64,000 bases of DNA, taken from positions 370,857 through 434,856 of the forward strand of contig JH720297.1 of the NCBI GenBank assembly GCA_000231825.2, given 5' to 3'. A program made the translations under genes and the position numbers. This stretch comes from Tetrahymena elliotti 4EA (Eukaryota > Ciliophora > Oligohymenophorea > Hymenostomatida > Tetrahymenidae). Shown here in pieces: positions 24,230 through 36,266 of this stretch (position 1 is its first letter; every line of letters starts with the position of its first letter). The notes beneath the pieces were generated by a model that was not told the DNA's origin, ran no database searches, and saw nothing but the letters and a program-made list of their open reading frames with translations.

Positions 24230-25193
24230 AAAGTTTAATAATAATTAAAATATAATTAAAATTACTAAAAATTAGTAATTATCTAATAAAATATATATTA
24301 ACATTTAATTTACTTCAGTTTTATTATTTAGAAATATTTTAAGCTTAATTTTATTTTCAACATATTCATATCTGTACTGAAAAAAACTGTAGTAAATCTT
24401 ATTCTTTTACTTATTTCCAACTCATTCATCTGAAACTAATTTTTTTTTAATATTTTAAATTTATACTTCATCTATTTTTTTCTTTCTTTTGAATACTACT
24501 TCATTATTTTAGTATTTTATTTTAATTTCACTCCTTATTTTAATAAAGTGAAACTTCCACTAATATTTTAAATTTGCATTATTTTATTTCTTTTTTAGAA
24601 TTGAATAAAACTAAAAAAATTAGTTTAGTTATTCTCCATTCACTTTTAGATTTGATTTTTCTAATGAATAAATCTAACTTAAAAAATATATCAAAAACTA
24701 AAAAATTAATAAATTTTAATTGAAATAAAAATCTAAAAAAACATTATCCATTAAATTCATTTCATCAAAATTTTTAGTCAGCTTTTCAGAATCAATCAAT
24801 ATTTATTCCATAATTTCATACAGAAGTATCTTAAAATTATATGAATTTTAAATGAGATATTAGCTGAAAGAAACTAAATTAAAGCAGTCTTTTTATAATA
24901 CTGTTATGAAAAAAGAGTAAGAATGCAAATACATGAGTCAGTTTTATTCATAAAAATGTTGACTATCTATTAGTTCTAAGATGCGAAAAGGAATGATTGA
25001 ATTAGTTATTTACATGTATATAATATATATTTTAATTATAAATATGTTAATTTTATTTGTTATTAATTAGTAAAAGGTATTATTAATTATTTATTTCTGT
25101 GTTTAATTAAAAATTATATTAAGAATCAATCTTATTAATTATTCATTTATACTAATCTAATTTAAAATCGACTTGCTGTATTTTTATATGAAA
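24230..25193. other. Convergent intergenic spacer
   Basis: AT-rich DNA between convergent genes; nothing further seen. Confidence 0.55.
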
Positions 25194-28100
25194 TCAATTA
25201 TTTAACTCATACTTTTCTTCAGCATATACAGTAAAAAGTTGAGTTTTAACAAGGTTATGCAAGAAGCTATCACTTTTTCCTAAATTTTATACAATTTGTT
25301 TCTCGATTTCGTCAAAATTAAGTATACTATTCTAAGAATATTTTGAAATGATTATTTAATTTTAAAATTATCAAAATGAAAAAATATTTACTGTTTGATA
25401 AGGAGGTATTAAAGGCATTTGAGAGATTATATTTTATGTTAAAAAGTCAGAGCAAGTTTGCAATATTTTCATGCAAGCTGTTTTTTCTTGATGATTAGGA
25501 TAAGTTATTATTGTTTTCTTTCTTCTGTGTGTAGAATTTGAGTTTATAAATTATTGTGATGAGGAGCCATTAGATAAAGAGGCTTTGTTATTTTTGTTTT
25601 TACTTCCAATAAGAGTATTAAAAGCATCTGTTGCAGCATTAACTATAAAAGATTTTGATCTTGTGTGCTACTGTTAGAATATAGAACTACTTTTCTTAGT
25701 GTTGCTTCCTAATAAGTTATTTGTATGACTACTTAAGCTGTTGCTATTTATATTATTAGTATTGTTATTGTTTGAGTGACTGAGTATTTCTTTATAATTG
25801 CTATTTTAGCTATTGCTCATATTGTTGTTGCTAGAATCATTCTGATTTGAGTAATTCATATTATTACTGTCATCAGATATATCTCTTTCTAGATCGTCGA
25901 AGTAGTTACTTACTTTATCTACAAGCTAATTAATTTATTTTTAAGTTAATTAATTTATCAAAATGTTAAATTAATTGTAAAATACATGCTAATAGAAGTA
26001 TGATTCCTCAATGTGTGAAACAAGATCTGAATTTAATACTTCAATATTATCATCAAGCAATACAAATAAGCAATTCTCATGTCTTTCTGGAAGCTTATTT
26101 TGATAAACATATGTTTTATCTTTGTTAAGACCTACTAAAATAGGTACAGGAATGTCCATTAAATGAGTGAAGTTATTGGGTAAATTAAAAATAAGAGGAT
26201 GATGCCATCTAAAGGGTTTTAAAAGAGAATGGAATAAGAGCATTGTTGAAGAGAGCAAAGCTGAGTTGCTAGAAACAAAAACTACACTCTATTCTAGTAG
26301 TAAAGACAAAAAAATGTTAACAAATAATTCTTTTTCAAAGCTAGAAAGAACTAAGCTGCATCCCCATTCAGCTTCAATATGCTTAGCTTCTTCTCTATTG
26401 GGTACTTAATAAGAAAAACATTCACCATTAAAGTTTAATTAAAGTCTATTTGATAAGCTAGGAAGAGTTATTTTTTTCAATTCTTCTAGTAGTTCCTTGC
26501 ATTCTTTATTCAAGAACTAAATTTTAAATTAAAATATTTTCAATTGTTTGTTCTTTAAATTTTTATTCAAGTTATTTTACATTATAGAAGAACTCATTTT
26601 CTAATTTAGATAAAGCGGAAGGATCAAGTCTAATATTTTCTTAGATTTTAGAGAAATACTCAATCCTCTTCATTTTCATTTAATCTGTTAAGAAAAATGT
26701 TTGTTTTAGTAATTAAAAATAAAAATATTAAAATCTTACTAAGCATGGATGATATTATATCAAGGAAGAATCTGTGAAAAGGATAGTAAGTTAAAAAGCA
26801 GAATAATTTATTTGTTTTCCAGCAGTTTTTATTTTGTCCCTTTAAAATAAAATAACATGATTATTTTTTCTCAAAAATATTATTCAATCTGCTTTCATAA
26901 AATTTAATCTAAACAAACTAAAAATGAATTAAATGATTTTTATAAAAAGTGGTTTATTTTTTATTATTTCCTGGAAAAACAAAAACTTTTTGATATATTC
27001 TTTTATTTGAAAGAGAGAGAAAATATGATGATGGAATGAATATGTGTGATTAATTAATTATAAAATATTTTACGTTTTCTACAATTTCCTTAACTCTGAA
27101 ACAAATCCCGTAAAGAAGATTTGAAGGGTTGCAAATATCTAGTAATTCTTGATGCTCATTTTATTTATAAACCGAACCTTCTTTATTTTTTTAAAACTTG
27201 TATGATTCTTCTGATTTGATGGCAAAGACAAAGCAATTGTTGTTAGCTTCAGCCATGTTATTAGAGAAAATAATTTCATTCAATTATGAAAGAGAATCAG
27301 TAAGACGGATTTACTAAGTTTCTACACCAAAAGGAAAAGCAAATTATTGGAATACATCTTCTCTTCCTTTTTCGATTTGAGAGTTTTCAGGGTATTTGAA
27401 ATAAAGTTAAGGTGTTAAGCTATTTTTAAAAAAAAAACCTTACAAATATGTTAATAAAAAGTATTAATTTTACCTAAGCACTTCTTTTGTTTAGGAAGAT
27501 TTTAAGTTGCTTATTTGTATTTTATCTGGTCCATATATCATCAGTCCTTCAAAAATTCTGTTTCCTATGTCGGTCACTTAATTTTCTTCCAAATATTTCT
27601 TCATTTTTCCAGGCTCTTTTTTTTCATGAATGCTATACTTATTCTTAATCTTTCTTTCTAACACATTCTCAACTTATTATGGATTTGTTGAGCTTTAGTT
27701 ATTGCTAGGAGAATTAGAAATGCAATTTAAATTAGAGTTTTGGCTTTAATTTTTAAAATTAGTCATCTTGTTGTTTATTTAATTATAAGTTTCAACTGAT
27801 TAATGTTTTTCGTAAATGCTTTTGCTGACTTCTTCCGTGTTTAATCTAGCTGTTTCGTGAGTTTACTAGTTGTATGTATTGAAATAAGGGTTATTAGTGT
27901 ACAAATAGCTATATTAATTAGAAAGATCATCAATATTGATAATCTACTCTGTTAATTAGTTATAATTAAGACTGTATGGATCATACTAATTAGTAACATA
28001 ATTTTGAATGTTTGAGTTATTTTATACATATTGTGGTGCATTAATTTATTACTATTATTGCTATTACATCTAAAATTCTTTTTATTTTTTATTAAAAGTT

Positions 28101-30942
28101 GAAAGAGTTGGGTTTTCTATTTTTGAAAAATACTATTCAGTCTTAATTCTTAGATTCTTGCATGAAGTTTTCATCATAAATTTAAAGTGAGATCCACTTA
28201 AATTTTCCAAGTTAGCTGCTTCATCTGCATCTTCTTCCACATTTGCGATTGTATCCAAAACATCCTCTACTGTAATGGTAACATCTTCTTCTTTTTTAGG
28301 TTTTGATTTATTATAGTAAACAGACTTTCCTTAGTTCGAAAGTGACCTCTGTTACATTTCATTAATTGCTGAATTTGTTGGCGATTTTGAATTCATTATT
28401 TAAGATAGAGCAATATCATTATTGCTGCTTTTTCTATTTAAATTGCTTAAATTATTTAGCTGGTATTAAATTGATTCACCATTTCCTATGCTTTCATGTC
28501 TAGTCTTTAAAAATATACCCTTCGAGTTGGTTGCATATTATGAATTAACCTTAGAAAATTGTTTGTCTATCATATCTTTTTACAAGAATTTAGGACTTTT
28601 GAGCTACTCCTCTATTTACTTTTTGTTGCTAAAATTCTATAATTTGTCAATAACTGAATTTTTTACTTCATTATCTGAGAATTTCTTATTTAAAACATTG
28701 GCCTAATTATTGAATTCATAAGTGTTAAAGACTTGGTTAGAAATCTAACTGTTCTAGTTTTATTAAGTTTAGTTAACTTGTTACTCTTAGAATATATACT
28801 TGCTCTTTCCATTTTAATTATTTTATGTTTATTTAGCAGATTGATAATTATTTAAGTTATTTTATTAACTTGGTGTAAACAAACCAGTTTGATTTACTAC
28901 CTATTTATTTGTAGCGTCTTATTTTTCTTTCTCTAAAATAGGAGTTTTATTTTCATATTATTCATCTTATTATGTCTGATTAGTTACTATTATTAGCTTT
29001 ATATCATTTTCTGAGATATTGGAGTTTTGATTTGTTTAATCATTATTGTTTATAATATTATTGTTTCTATTGTTTCTGTCATTATTGTTACCTAATACTG
29101 TTGTTGCAAAATCTTTATCCTTTCTATTACTGTTAGCTTTAAAAATAGGATTCTAACCAGCTTTACTATTCAAGTAATTCATGACTGAATTTATTCCCAA
29201 GTTTTTTTAAATATTTTGTAATTGAGCTTATTAATCCTCTCTGTATTAATTAAATTAGAGGGCAACTGTTGAGTCAGTTTAATTGTTATTGTTATTTTAA
29301 ATATTACTATTTATGTATGAAGAGTTTTAGCTATGGCTAGGAGATAGATTCTTGTAAATTTATTAATTATATAATTTTGAACTTATGTGATCACTAACTT
29401 ATCTAGTATGTGATGTTGACTATTGATTGCTATTAAATGAACTTTATTAATTAGAAGACTATGACTAAGAGCTATTTTAGTTGAGTTATAAACTAGTTTT
29501 TGAAGAGACTGCACTCTTAGAGCTATAAAAAGCATCTTTCTTTTTTTATAAAAATAATGAGTTGTTTTCACTTACAACTTACTGAGGTTTAGCAAAATCA
29601 GTTTCAATATGACTACTATCTTTAATATTAATTGATTTTTCATTATTTATATTGCTTTTCTAGTTCTAAAATTGTAATTAGTTTAATAAGTTATCATCTT
29701 GACTAATTGTAGTGCTACTATTTTATTTAATTTTAGTAACCTATTAATTTTAATAAGCTGAACTAGAAGAAGTTTAGTGAATTGAATAAAATGGCTTTCT
29801 CTTTGATTCATAAGTCTCTAAAGAATTTTTACCATAAGCTAGCATTGAACTATTTTCTTTATCAGATTAATTAGGTGTTTTAGATCCAACTTACCTAGAA
29901 GCTTTTTGTGAAGTCTATTGTAAAGAGGTAGCACTAAGTACATTTGTCAAAGGAGGATTAGCTTAATCAACTACTTCTTTCTGCAAATCAGCGTTTTTGA
30001 CATTTTTCTTTGGATTTGAAGTATTTTCTTTACCCTCTTAATTATTTAAAATTGTGCTATAGTTATACTTTAATTATGTTGATGATGTTCTATCTCCTTT
30101 TTAATTAATATAAAAAAACTATCAATAAATATTCATTTTTTCTTTCATTTATTTTTTTAACAATTTAGAATTGAGAAAGTATTTTTAATAAGAATAAGGA
30201 AATTTATTAAAAAATATTGCTTTTTGATTGTATTCGTTAAACGTTTCTTTTAAAAATTTTAATATTTTATTCAGAAATAAAAGCTGTAATTGCTCTTAAT
30301 CAATGATTCCAATTATTTTATTAGAAACATTTTATTTGTCTTATGAGTTGAATGAACACATTAGATTGTTTTTTTTTAATATATTATTAATACCTAAATT
30401 TTGAATCGATACTGTGCTATTAATAGAAGCTGTTGCACTTTCATCAGCTTTAGCTTTTAATACATAGCTGTTTAATTATAACCTGTATTTTTCTAAGTTA
30501 TCTTGCAATCCTTTTATAACCCCATTTTACTTCTACTCTTGTTATTTATAAGCAATTATTTCCTTTTCTGCCTTTTTTAAATGAAGACCTTTTTACTATA
30601 ATTCTTTCTTTAAATCCACATTTTCTTTTGTCAGCTTTTAAACTTTAGTCTTCTCTTCCTCAATGTTCTTTATTATAATTTAAAATAGAGTATTAGATAA
30701 AACTATTTTTAATTTCACAATAATTTTGTTAGTTCTCAAATTCTTTAAAATTTATTTTAAATTTAGGATTTTTGAGAATCTACTTCTGATGTTTCATATT
30801 TAATATTATACATAAACCAAATTACTTTTTTTAAAATCACTATTAGCTCACTTAGATTTTTGTTGTGCTTTTCAGAAGCATCTAACATATTCTTTATAAA
30901 CTACTAATCCTTATCCTTAGATAATCCCTCTTTAATATTCAT
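25194..30942 (-). CDS. DENN-domain protein with long Asn/Gln-rich N-terminus, 1591 aa
   Basis: Nine exons: 30942-30852, 30702-30394, 30096-27474, 27419-27074, 26839-26740, 26684-26581, 26516-25986, 25925-25392, 25331-25194; sum 4776 bp. Residues 1 to about 130 are coiled coil (KVQKLTKENVDLKKELQ). Residues ~135-860 are Asn/Gln/Ser low complexity. The tripartite DENN module follows: uDENN from about 970 (IFEGLMIYGPDKIQ, PQLYFKYPE, YGICFRVKEIVEN), then core DENN (FLTYYPFHRFFLDIISSML, FVNIFLSLLLEQSVVFVSS, FRWHHPLIFNLPNN, MDIPVPILVGL, LFVLLDDNIEVL). An Asn/Ser-rich insert (~1375-1480) precedes a dDENN-like tail (FLHNLVKTQLFTVYAEEKYE). DENN proteins are usually Rab GDP-GTP exchange factors in membrane traffic. 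Exon 1/2 and 7/8 junctions are best guesses; the rest is constrained by phase. Confidence 0.85.
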
Positions 30943-32442
30943 CTGAATGCAATGATTGTTTTTATTTGCTACTAAATAAATAATAAGCTTTGCTTTTGTT
31001 AATGTCTGTATGTAAAAATGTATCTATCGATCTATCTCTCTTTCTATTTGTATATATGTTTATCTGTTTGTTTAATGATCTATAAAATATTAATTAGTGA
31101 ATGATTATTTTTAATTAAATTACCTATTAGTTAGTATTTTGAATTATCTTATTAATTTTTGAAGCAAATCAAAATTATTATTTAATGGAATTGTATTGAA
31201 AAATAATTAAATCTTATACAATTTCTACGTTAATTTTTTTCTTTGAAGTGAATAATTTTTTTCACTTTGTTTAAGTTTAAAAAGAATAAATGAAAACCAA
31301 TCTATTTTGCTAATTCTGTTTTTAACAATTAATAATTTCTTCATTATAAATAGAAAAAATTCAAAAAAACACATTGAAATATAATAAAATCAACGGATCA
31401 TATCTACATCTACTATATTCCTTTATATATTAATTTGAATCAATAAATGTAATCAATTCACAAAGGGTGATACATTTTTATTTTCAAAAATAAAATTTTA
31501 TGTTAAATTTCTTTCTTGAATTAAAAACAATTATTTTATTTATTTTAAAATAAAAAAACTAAAAAATCACTAAATTAATAATAATTCATAAAAACAAAAG
31601 AAATATTACCATTTTAATAATTTGATAGGAGTCAAAATTGTTCTCATTTAATTTATTTTAAAATTTAAAAGTGAATTAATTATTTTTATTCTATACAAAA
31701 TTAAAACAATAAACAGTGTAATTTTAGTAATTTTAAAAATCAATTTACTGTGAGATAAATAAAAATAATACTTATATTTCTTAAGTATAAATTTATGTTT
31801 TATTTTATTTTTTAAAGAGCTAAGCTAAGGAGTCTTTAAATGAAGAATATCAGTAGTAGAATTTAGTTTTATATTTTTCAATAAAATAAGTTTTTCCTTC
31901 TTTTAAATAAAAAAAGTATATTTTTAATTTTACAAAAACAAATATATATAAGTTGTCACTGATAACAACTCATTTCCTGAGCTAGATTTGAAAGAATAGG
32001 TATTTAAGTTATTTTCTACTTTGATTTATTTTAATGCTACTTAAGAATTTGCAAATGAAGAAAATTAAGATTTTAAAGAAAAGTACATTAATTAATAGAT
32101 GAATTTTGGAAACAGTAATTTGGTAAAGAGAGTTATCAATTAAATTTAAGGTTATAGAATTATCCAAATTAAAAGAAATAATTTTAGAGTAAGAAGTTAA
32201 ATTGATTGATTTTATTTATGTAAGAACTTATAGAATTTTTTTTTTTAATTAAGTATTTTGTATTTATGGAAATTTGATAGTAAATTCATCAAAAGATATA
32301 TAATTGAATGAATGCTAATTGCATTTTATTAAGTAGATTTGTAAGTAAAAAAATAATTAGGTATTCTTTAAAAAATCAAAATAAATAGCTACTTAAAAGG
32401 TTGTTTACACATACACACACAAACATTTCTTAGAAATAATCT
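30943..32442. other. Divergent promoter region with a possible ORF remnant
   Basis: 1.5 kb of AT-rich DNA between divergent starts. Around 32040-32209 a plus frame ending in TGA reads naturally (FANEENQDFKEKYINQQMNF, then NLVKRVINQIQGYRIIQ). It has no clear start, so it may be a remnant. Otherwise there is nothing beyond simple repeats (GATCTATC near 31028, ACAC near 32408). Confidence 0.45.
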
Positions 32443-34868
32443 ATGAATGAACATTAAGCAGATAAGTAGAGAATATTTAAGGTAATAGATAATTATCTGA
32501 TAGATTCTAACAGCATTTTAGGAAGTGGATAATATGGTAATGTCTATAAAGGGTATGAGATCAATAATTATGGCAGATTATTTGCAATTAAAGAAACATT
32601 ATTGTCAAGAAAAAATGTAAATTTAGACACATTTCAGAAGAAAAAAGAAGCTGCAATAAGAGAAATTAATGGCTTGAAGGAACTAAACCATTCAAATATT
32701 ATTAGATTTATTAATGCAAAAAAGACTGATAAACATCTCTATCTAATTATGGAGTATTGCTCTGGAGGCAGCTTGGAAAAGTATATAGAAGAAAACAGGC
32801 CTGAAGAGAGAGAGTGTTTGTACTTCTTTTCTTAAATCATAAATGCTTTTAAATATTTAATTAAAGAGAAAAAAAGAAGACATGGAGATATCAAACCAGC
32901 TAACATTCTCCTAAATAATGGATAGATTAAAATAGCAGATTTTGGATTTTCTAAGCAATTTGTAGAAGAGTCTGATTAATTTTACTCATATACTGGTTCT
33001 CCTCTTTACACTGCTTTACAAATCTTAGAAGGTATGTATATTAGGCTTTTAAAATTTAGAAAGAATGAAGATTAATTAATTTTAATAGAGATTCTATGAT
33101 AAATATATTTTAAAATCTATCATATTATGTTTAAAATGAATTTCATCTTTTCTTTTATCTATAACAAATGCTAATAATTTTTATTTAGTTTGGAGAGTTT
33201 GTATTAAACTTTAATTATTTAATTAAAGGGAAAGCATATACAACAAAAAGTGAAATATGGAGTTTAGGAGTTACTTTGTATTTTATGCTTTGTTACAATC
33301 CAGAAAAGAGAGAGGCATCTTTTCCATGGTGGGGAGGTACTGATGTTCATTTAGTTAAAAATATAAAGTAGAATCCTGTTTTGAAATTTAGTCCAGAAAA
33401 TGAAGAAAAACTCAGTCCATAAATAAAATAACTTCTACATTAAATGCTACAAGTAGAAGAGGAAAAAAGAATAGACTGGGATGAGTTATTTTCTTGTCCT
33501 ATATTCACTTTTGACTATGCTTAAGAGGTTATATATGATGAATACTAGGAAGATAATGAAGACCTTATTAATGAGCAGGAAGAGCTCAAGGAATAACTAG
33601 ATGATCATAGCTATCCAAAATAGCTTTTTACTGCTTCTTTTATAGACTCAAGCTAAATTGCAATGTCTTAAAAATCTAATGAAAAAGACACAAATTTATC
33701 CAGTTCACTAAATAACATCAAATAAACTAGTTTAAATGGGTCTGGTAACATTTAATTAACATAAAGTGATGAAATTGATAATTGCACAAGCAGTCTGGGG
33801 AAGAGTAAGAAAATAACAAGCATAGATGTTGTTCATTAATAAATTTACAGAGGAAATAACTGTCTAAATGATATTAAACAGGGAGAACAAAATAGCAAGT
33901 TAATGCAAGATTTAAAAGAATATGTTGATCAAGAAAGATAACTATATTTTTTTGTTTATAACGCTGCTAAGAATTTCAAAGAGTCATTTGAAAGATTGTA
34001 GTTATTTTTTAGCTCATAGAAATAGGCTAAGCTAATAGAAGCAAAAGTACTTTTCATTCTTTGTAAGAGGGCCAATATAATTTCAAAAGAGCTATTAAAA
34101 GATATGGAATAGAAAAGAAGTGGTCACTTACTAAAAGGAGGAGCAGGGTCTAATTCCAATTAAAATTTAGTTTTAAGTAACAACTAATATTTGCAACAAT
34201 CAAAATATCTTATGGGAAATAACTTAAACTCAAGCTCTAGCAATTAAAAGCAGACAAATAATTTAGTAAAATCAGTGAAAAATTAAAACAATAATTTAAC
34301 AAGCTAAATCGGATTTTCAAATTCTGTAATTGTGATCTCAAGAGACCACTGGAATTATTTCTCTAAAAACTTAAATATGAAATAAAGTTATGAAGACAAG
34401 TTGAGACAGGAATCTAAAATATTTTAAGAAAACTTCAACATCTACAAATAAAAGCTGGAAAATTTATTAAACACATTAGAAAAAATTGGGATTGAGGACA
34501 AGCAAATATTAGGGAACTCTGATGATAATGTTTTGAATTTAAACTATGAGTCCATAGTAATAGGAGAAATATTACAAATTTTGTTATATGATCTACAAAG
34601 AATATCAAACAAAATAAAGGACCAATCCAATCAAAATACATAAGATGCTTTGGCCATATTGAATGATGAGGACATTAAATTAATATATCTTATAGATGAT
34701 CTTTTCATGATCTACTGTTTCGAATCTACTTTTAGGAATAGGATAATGCAAAAAAAGGATGAGAGAATTAACATCTAACAATTTTATTTCCTCAGAAAAA
34801 ACTCAAATCCTCTCTTCATAATATAAAGGCTTACCACTTCCTATAAAACATTTTTTTACTCATCATGA
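32443..34868 (+). CDS. Atg1/ULK-like protein kinase with altered catalytic motifs, 742 aa
   Basis: Two exons (32443-33031, 33229-34868; 197-bp intron) give 2229 bp. The kinase domain spans about residues 22-310: glycine loop LGSGQYGNVYKG, ATP-site lysine in LFAIKE, hinge LIMEYCSGGSLEKYI, catalytic loop RRHGDIKPANILL, DFG in IADFGFSKQF, then YTGSPLYTALQILEGKAY and SEIWSLGVTLYFML. The style (MEYCSGG, GSPLY, DFGFSK) fits the Atg1/ULK group. Three departures are visible: HGD replaces HRD (the Arg is lost), the APE motif is replaced by LQI, and the conserved Asp of helix F is Glu (SEIW). K, D, N and DFG remain, so activity is possible. The C-terminal ~430 residues are polar then helical, ending in a region like the helical C-terminal domains of Atg1 partners. 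Predicted cytosolic signalling or autophagy kinase. Confidence 0.8.
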
Positions 34869-36266
34869 AAGGAAAAAAATAAGAATTATATTTATTATTT
34901 TCTCTATATTAATAATTTAATTTACTCTAATTTATGTAGCAATATTCTCATCCACAATCCTGTTTTCAATTCACTAAACATTTCTTTTATTTTAAGCTAT
35001 AATAAATCCTTCTAAATTATTTAAAATAATAAATTAGCTTTATTTTTTATAACTATTAAATAGGAATTTCTTTAATTTTAATTTTTCTAAAGTAAAACAA
35101 TAAAATTTTGTTGAATAAGTCTAATTATAAAAATAGAATTTAGACAAAAAATAATCTTTTTGTATAAGAATAAAATTTTGGTAAATTTATTAACAATTTA
35201 TAATAATATGTGAAATAAATTAAGAATAATAATTGAATTTAGTAAAAGCTTTAAATATTTACATTTAAATCTCTTTATTTATATAATAATTTCATAAATT
35301 GATGATATTACAATTTTTCTTAATGACTTATTCACATACTCTCAGTAAATTCATTTATTGATTACCAAATGAAAATATGAAAGTTTTAAATATTTAAATT
35401 TACATTTGTTAGTTTTTTTGTTTTTATTTTATCATTTCTAAAAAATAATTATTAAAATTTGTTCATCAAAATAAAATGATTTTTATTTTAATAAAACCTC
35501 CCCTCCCACACATACTAAAATCTTTTTTATATTTTAATTTGAAGTGAAAATAGTACTGTTAAAAAACAACTAATTTTATCAAATATTTTTTGATTAGAAT
35601 ATTCATAAATAATTTTTCATATTAAAAATTTGTAAAATTAAATTTCGTAGAAGGAGGGAAAATATTAAATATTTATTTACTTTCAATAAATTAAATGTGA
35701 TGCAGCTAAAAGCTGAACAAACGAGAACTAAATTAAATTAAATTAAAAGAGCGTCTCTAAACCTTTAATTAAAAGCAGCCAAATTTTATTTTATTTTTCC
35801 CTATTCAATTCGAAAAATAATTTCTTTAATTTTTCAATTAAGAAATAATTTGATTTATTTTTTATATTATTTTCAATTTCTATTTTATCTATTTTATGAA
35901 CAAAATTAGAATAAATAGATACATATTTTTGGGTTAGTCTACTAAGAGACACTCAATAGGAATTAATAATGAAATGATTAAGAAGCGCCAACTAAATTCA
36001 ATTATAAATTAATTAATTAATTGCGAGAAATAATCAAATTTTAGTCAGTCAATCTTGCTTTGTTTTTAATGCAAAAATTAATGAAGATTTATTAATAATA
36101 ATTAAATGAAAAATTTTAAAGAAAAAATTAAAGCTTTTTTGATTAAAAAGTATAATTAATAATAGCTATAACAAGAGACACAACAAAATTTTACATAAAC
36201 AGCTAAGTAGAGGTTAACACGCATTTTATTACTGCACGGAGAAAACACTCAAAACTATCTCACAAC
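34869..36266. other. AT-rich intergenic DNA
   Basis: 1.4 kb spacer before the next plus-strand gene. Contains AATTAATTAATT-type runs (36009-36022). No gene supported. Confidence 0.55.

Noticed and set aside
28488..28706. 72-codon plus-strand frame
   Set aside because: Lies antisense to the long third exon of the DENN gene, which has better phase and domain support.
29383..29571. 62-codon minus-strand frame
   Set aside because: Out-of-phase reading inside the DENN gene's Asn/Gln-rich exon.
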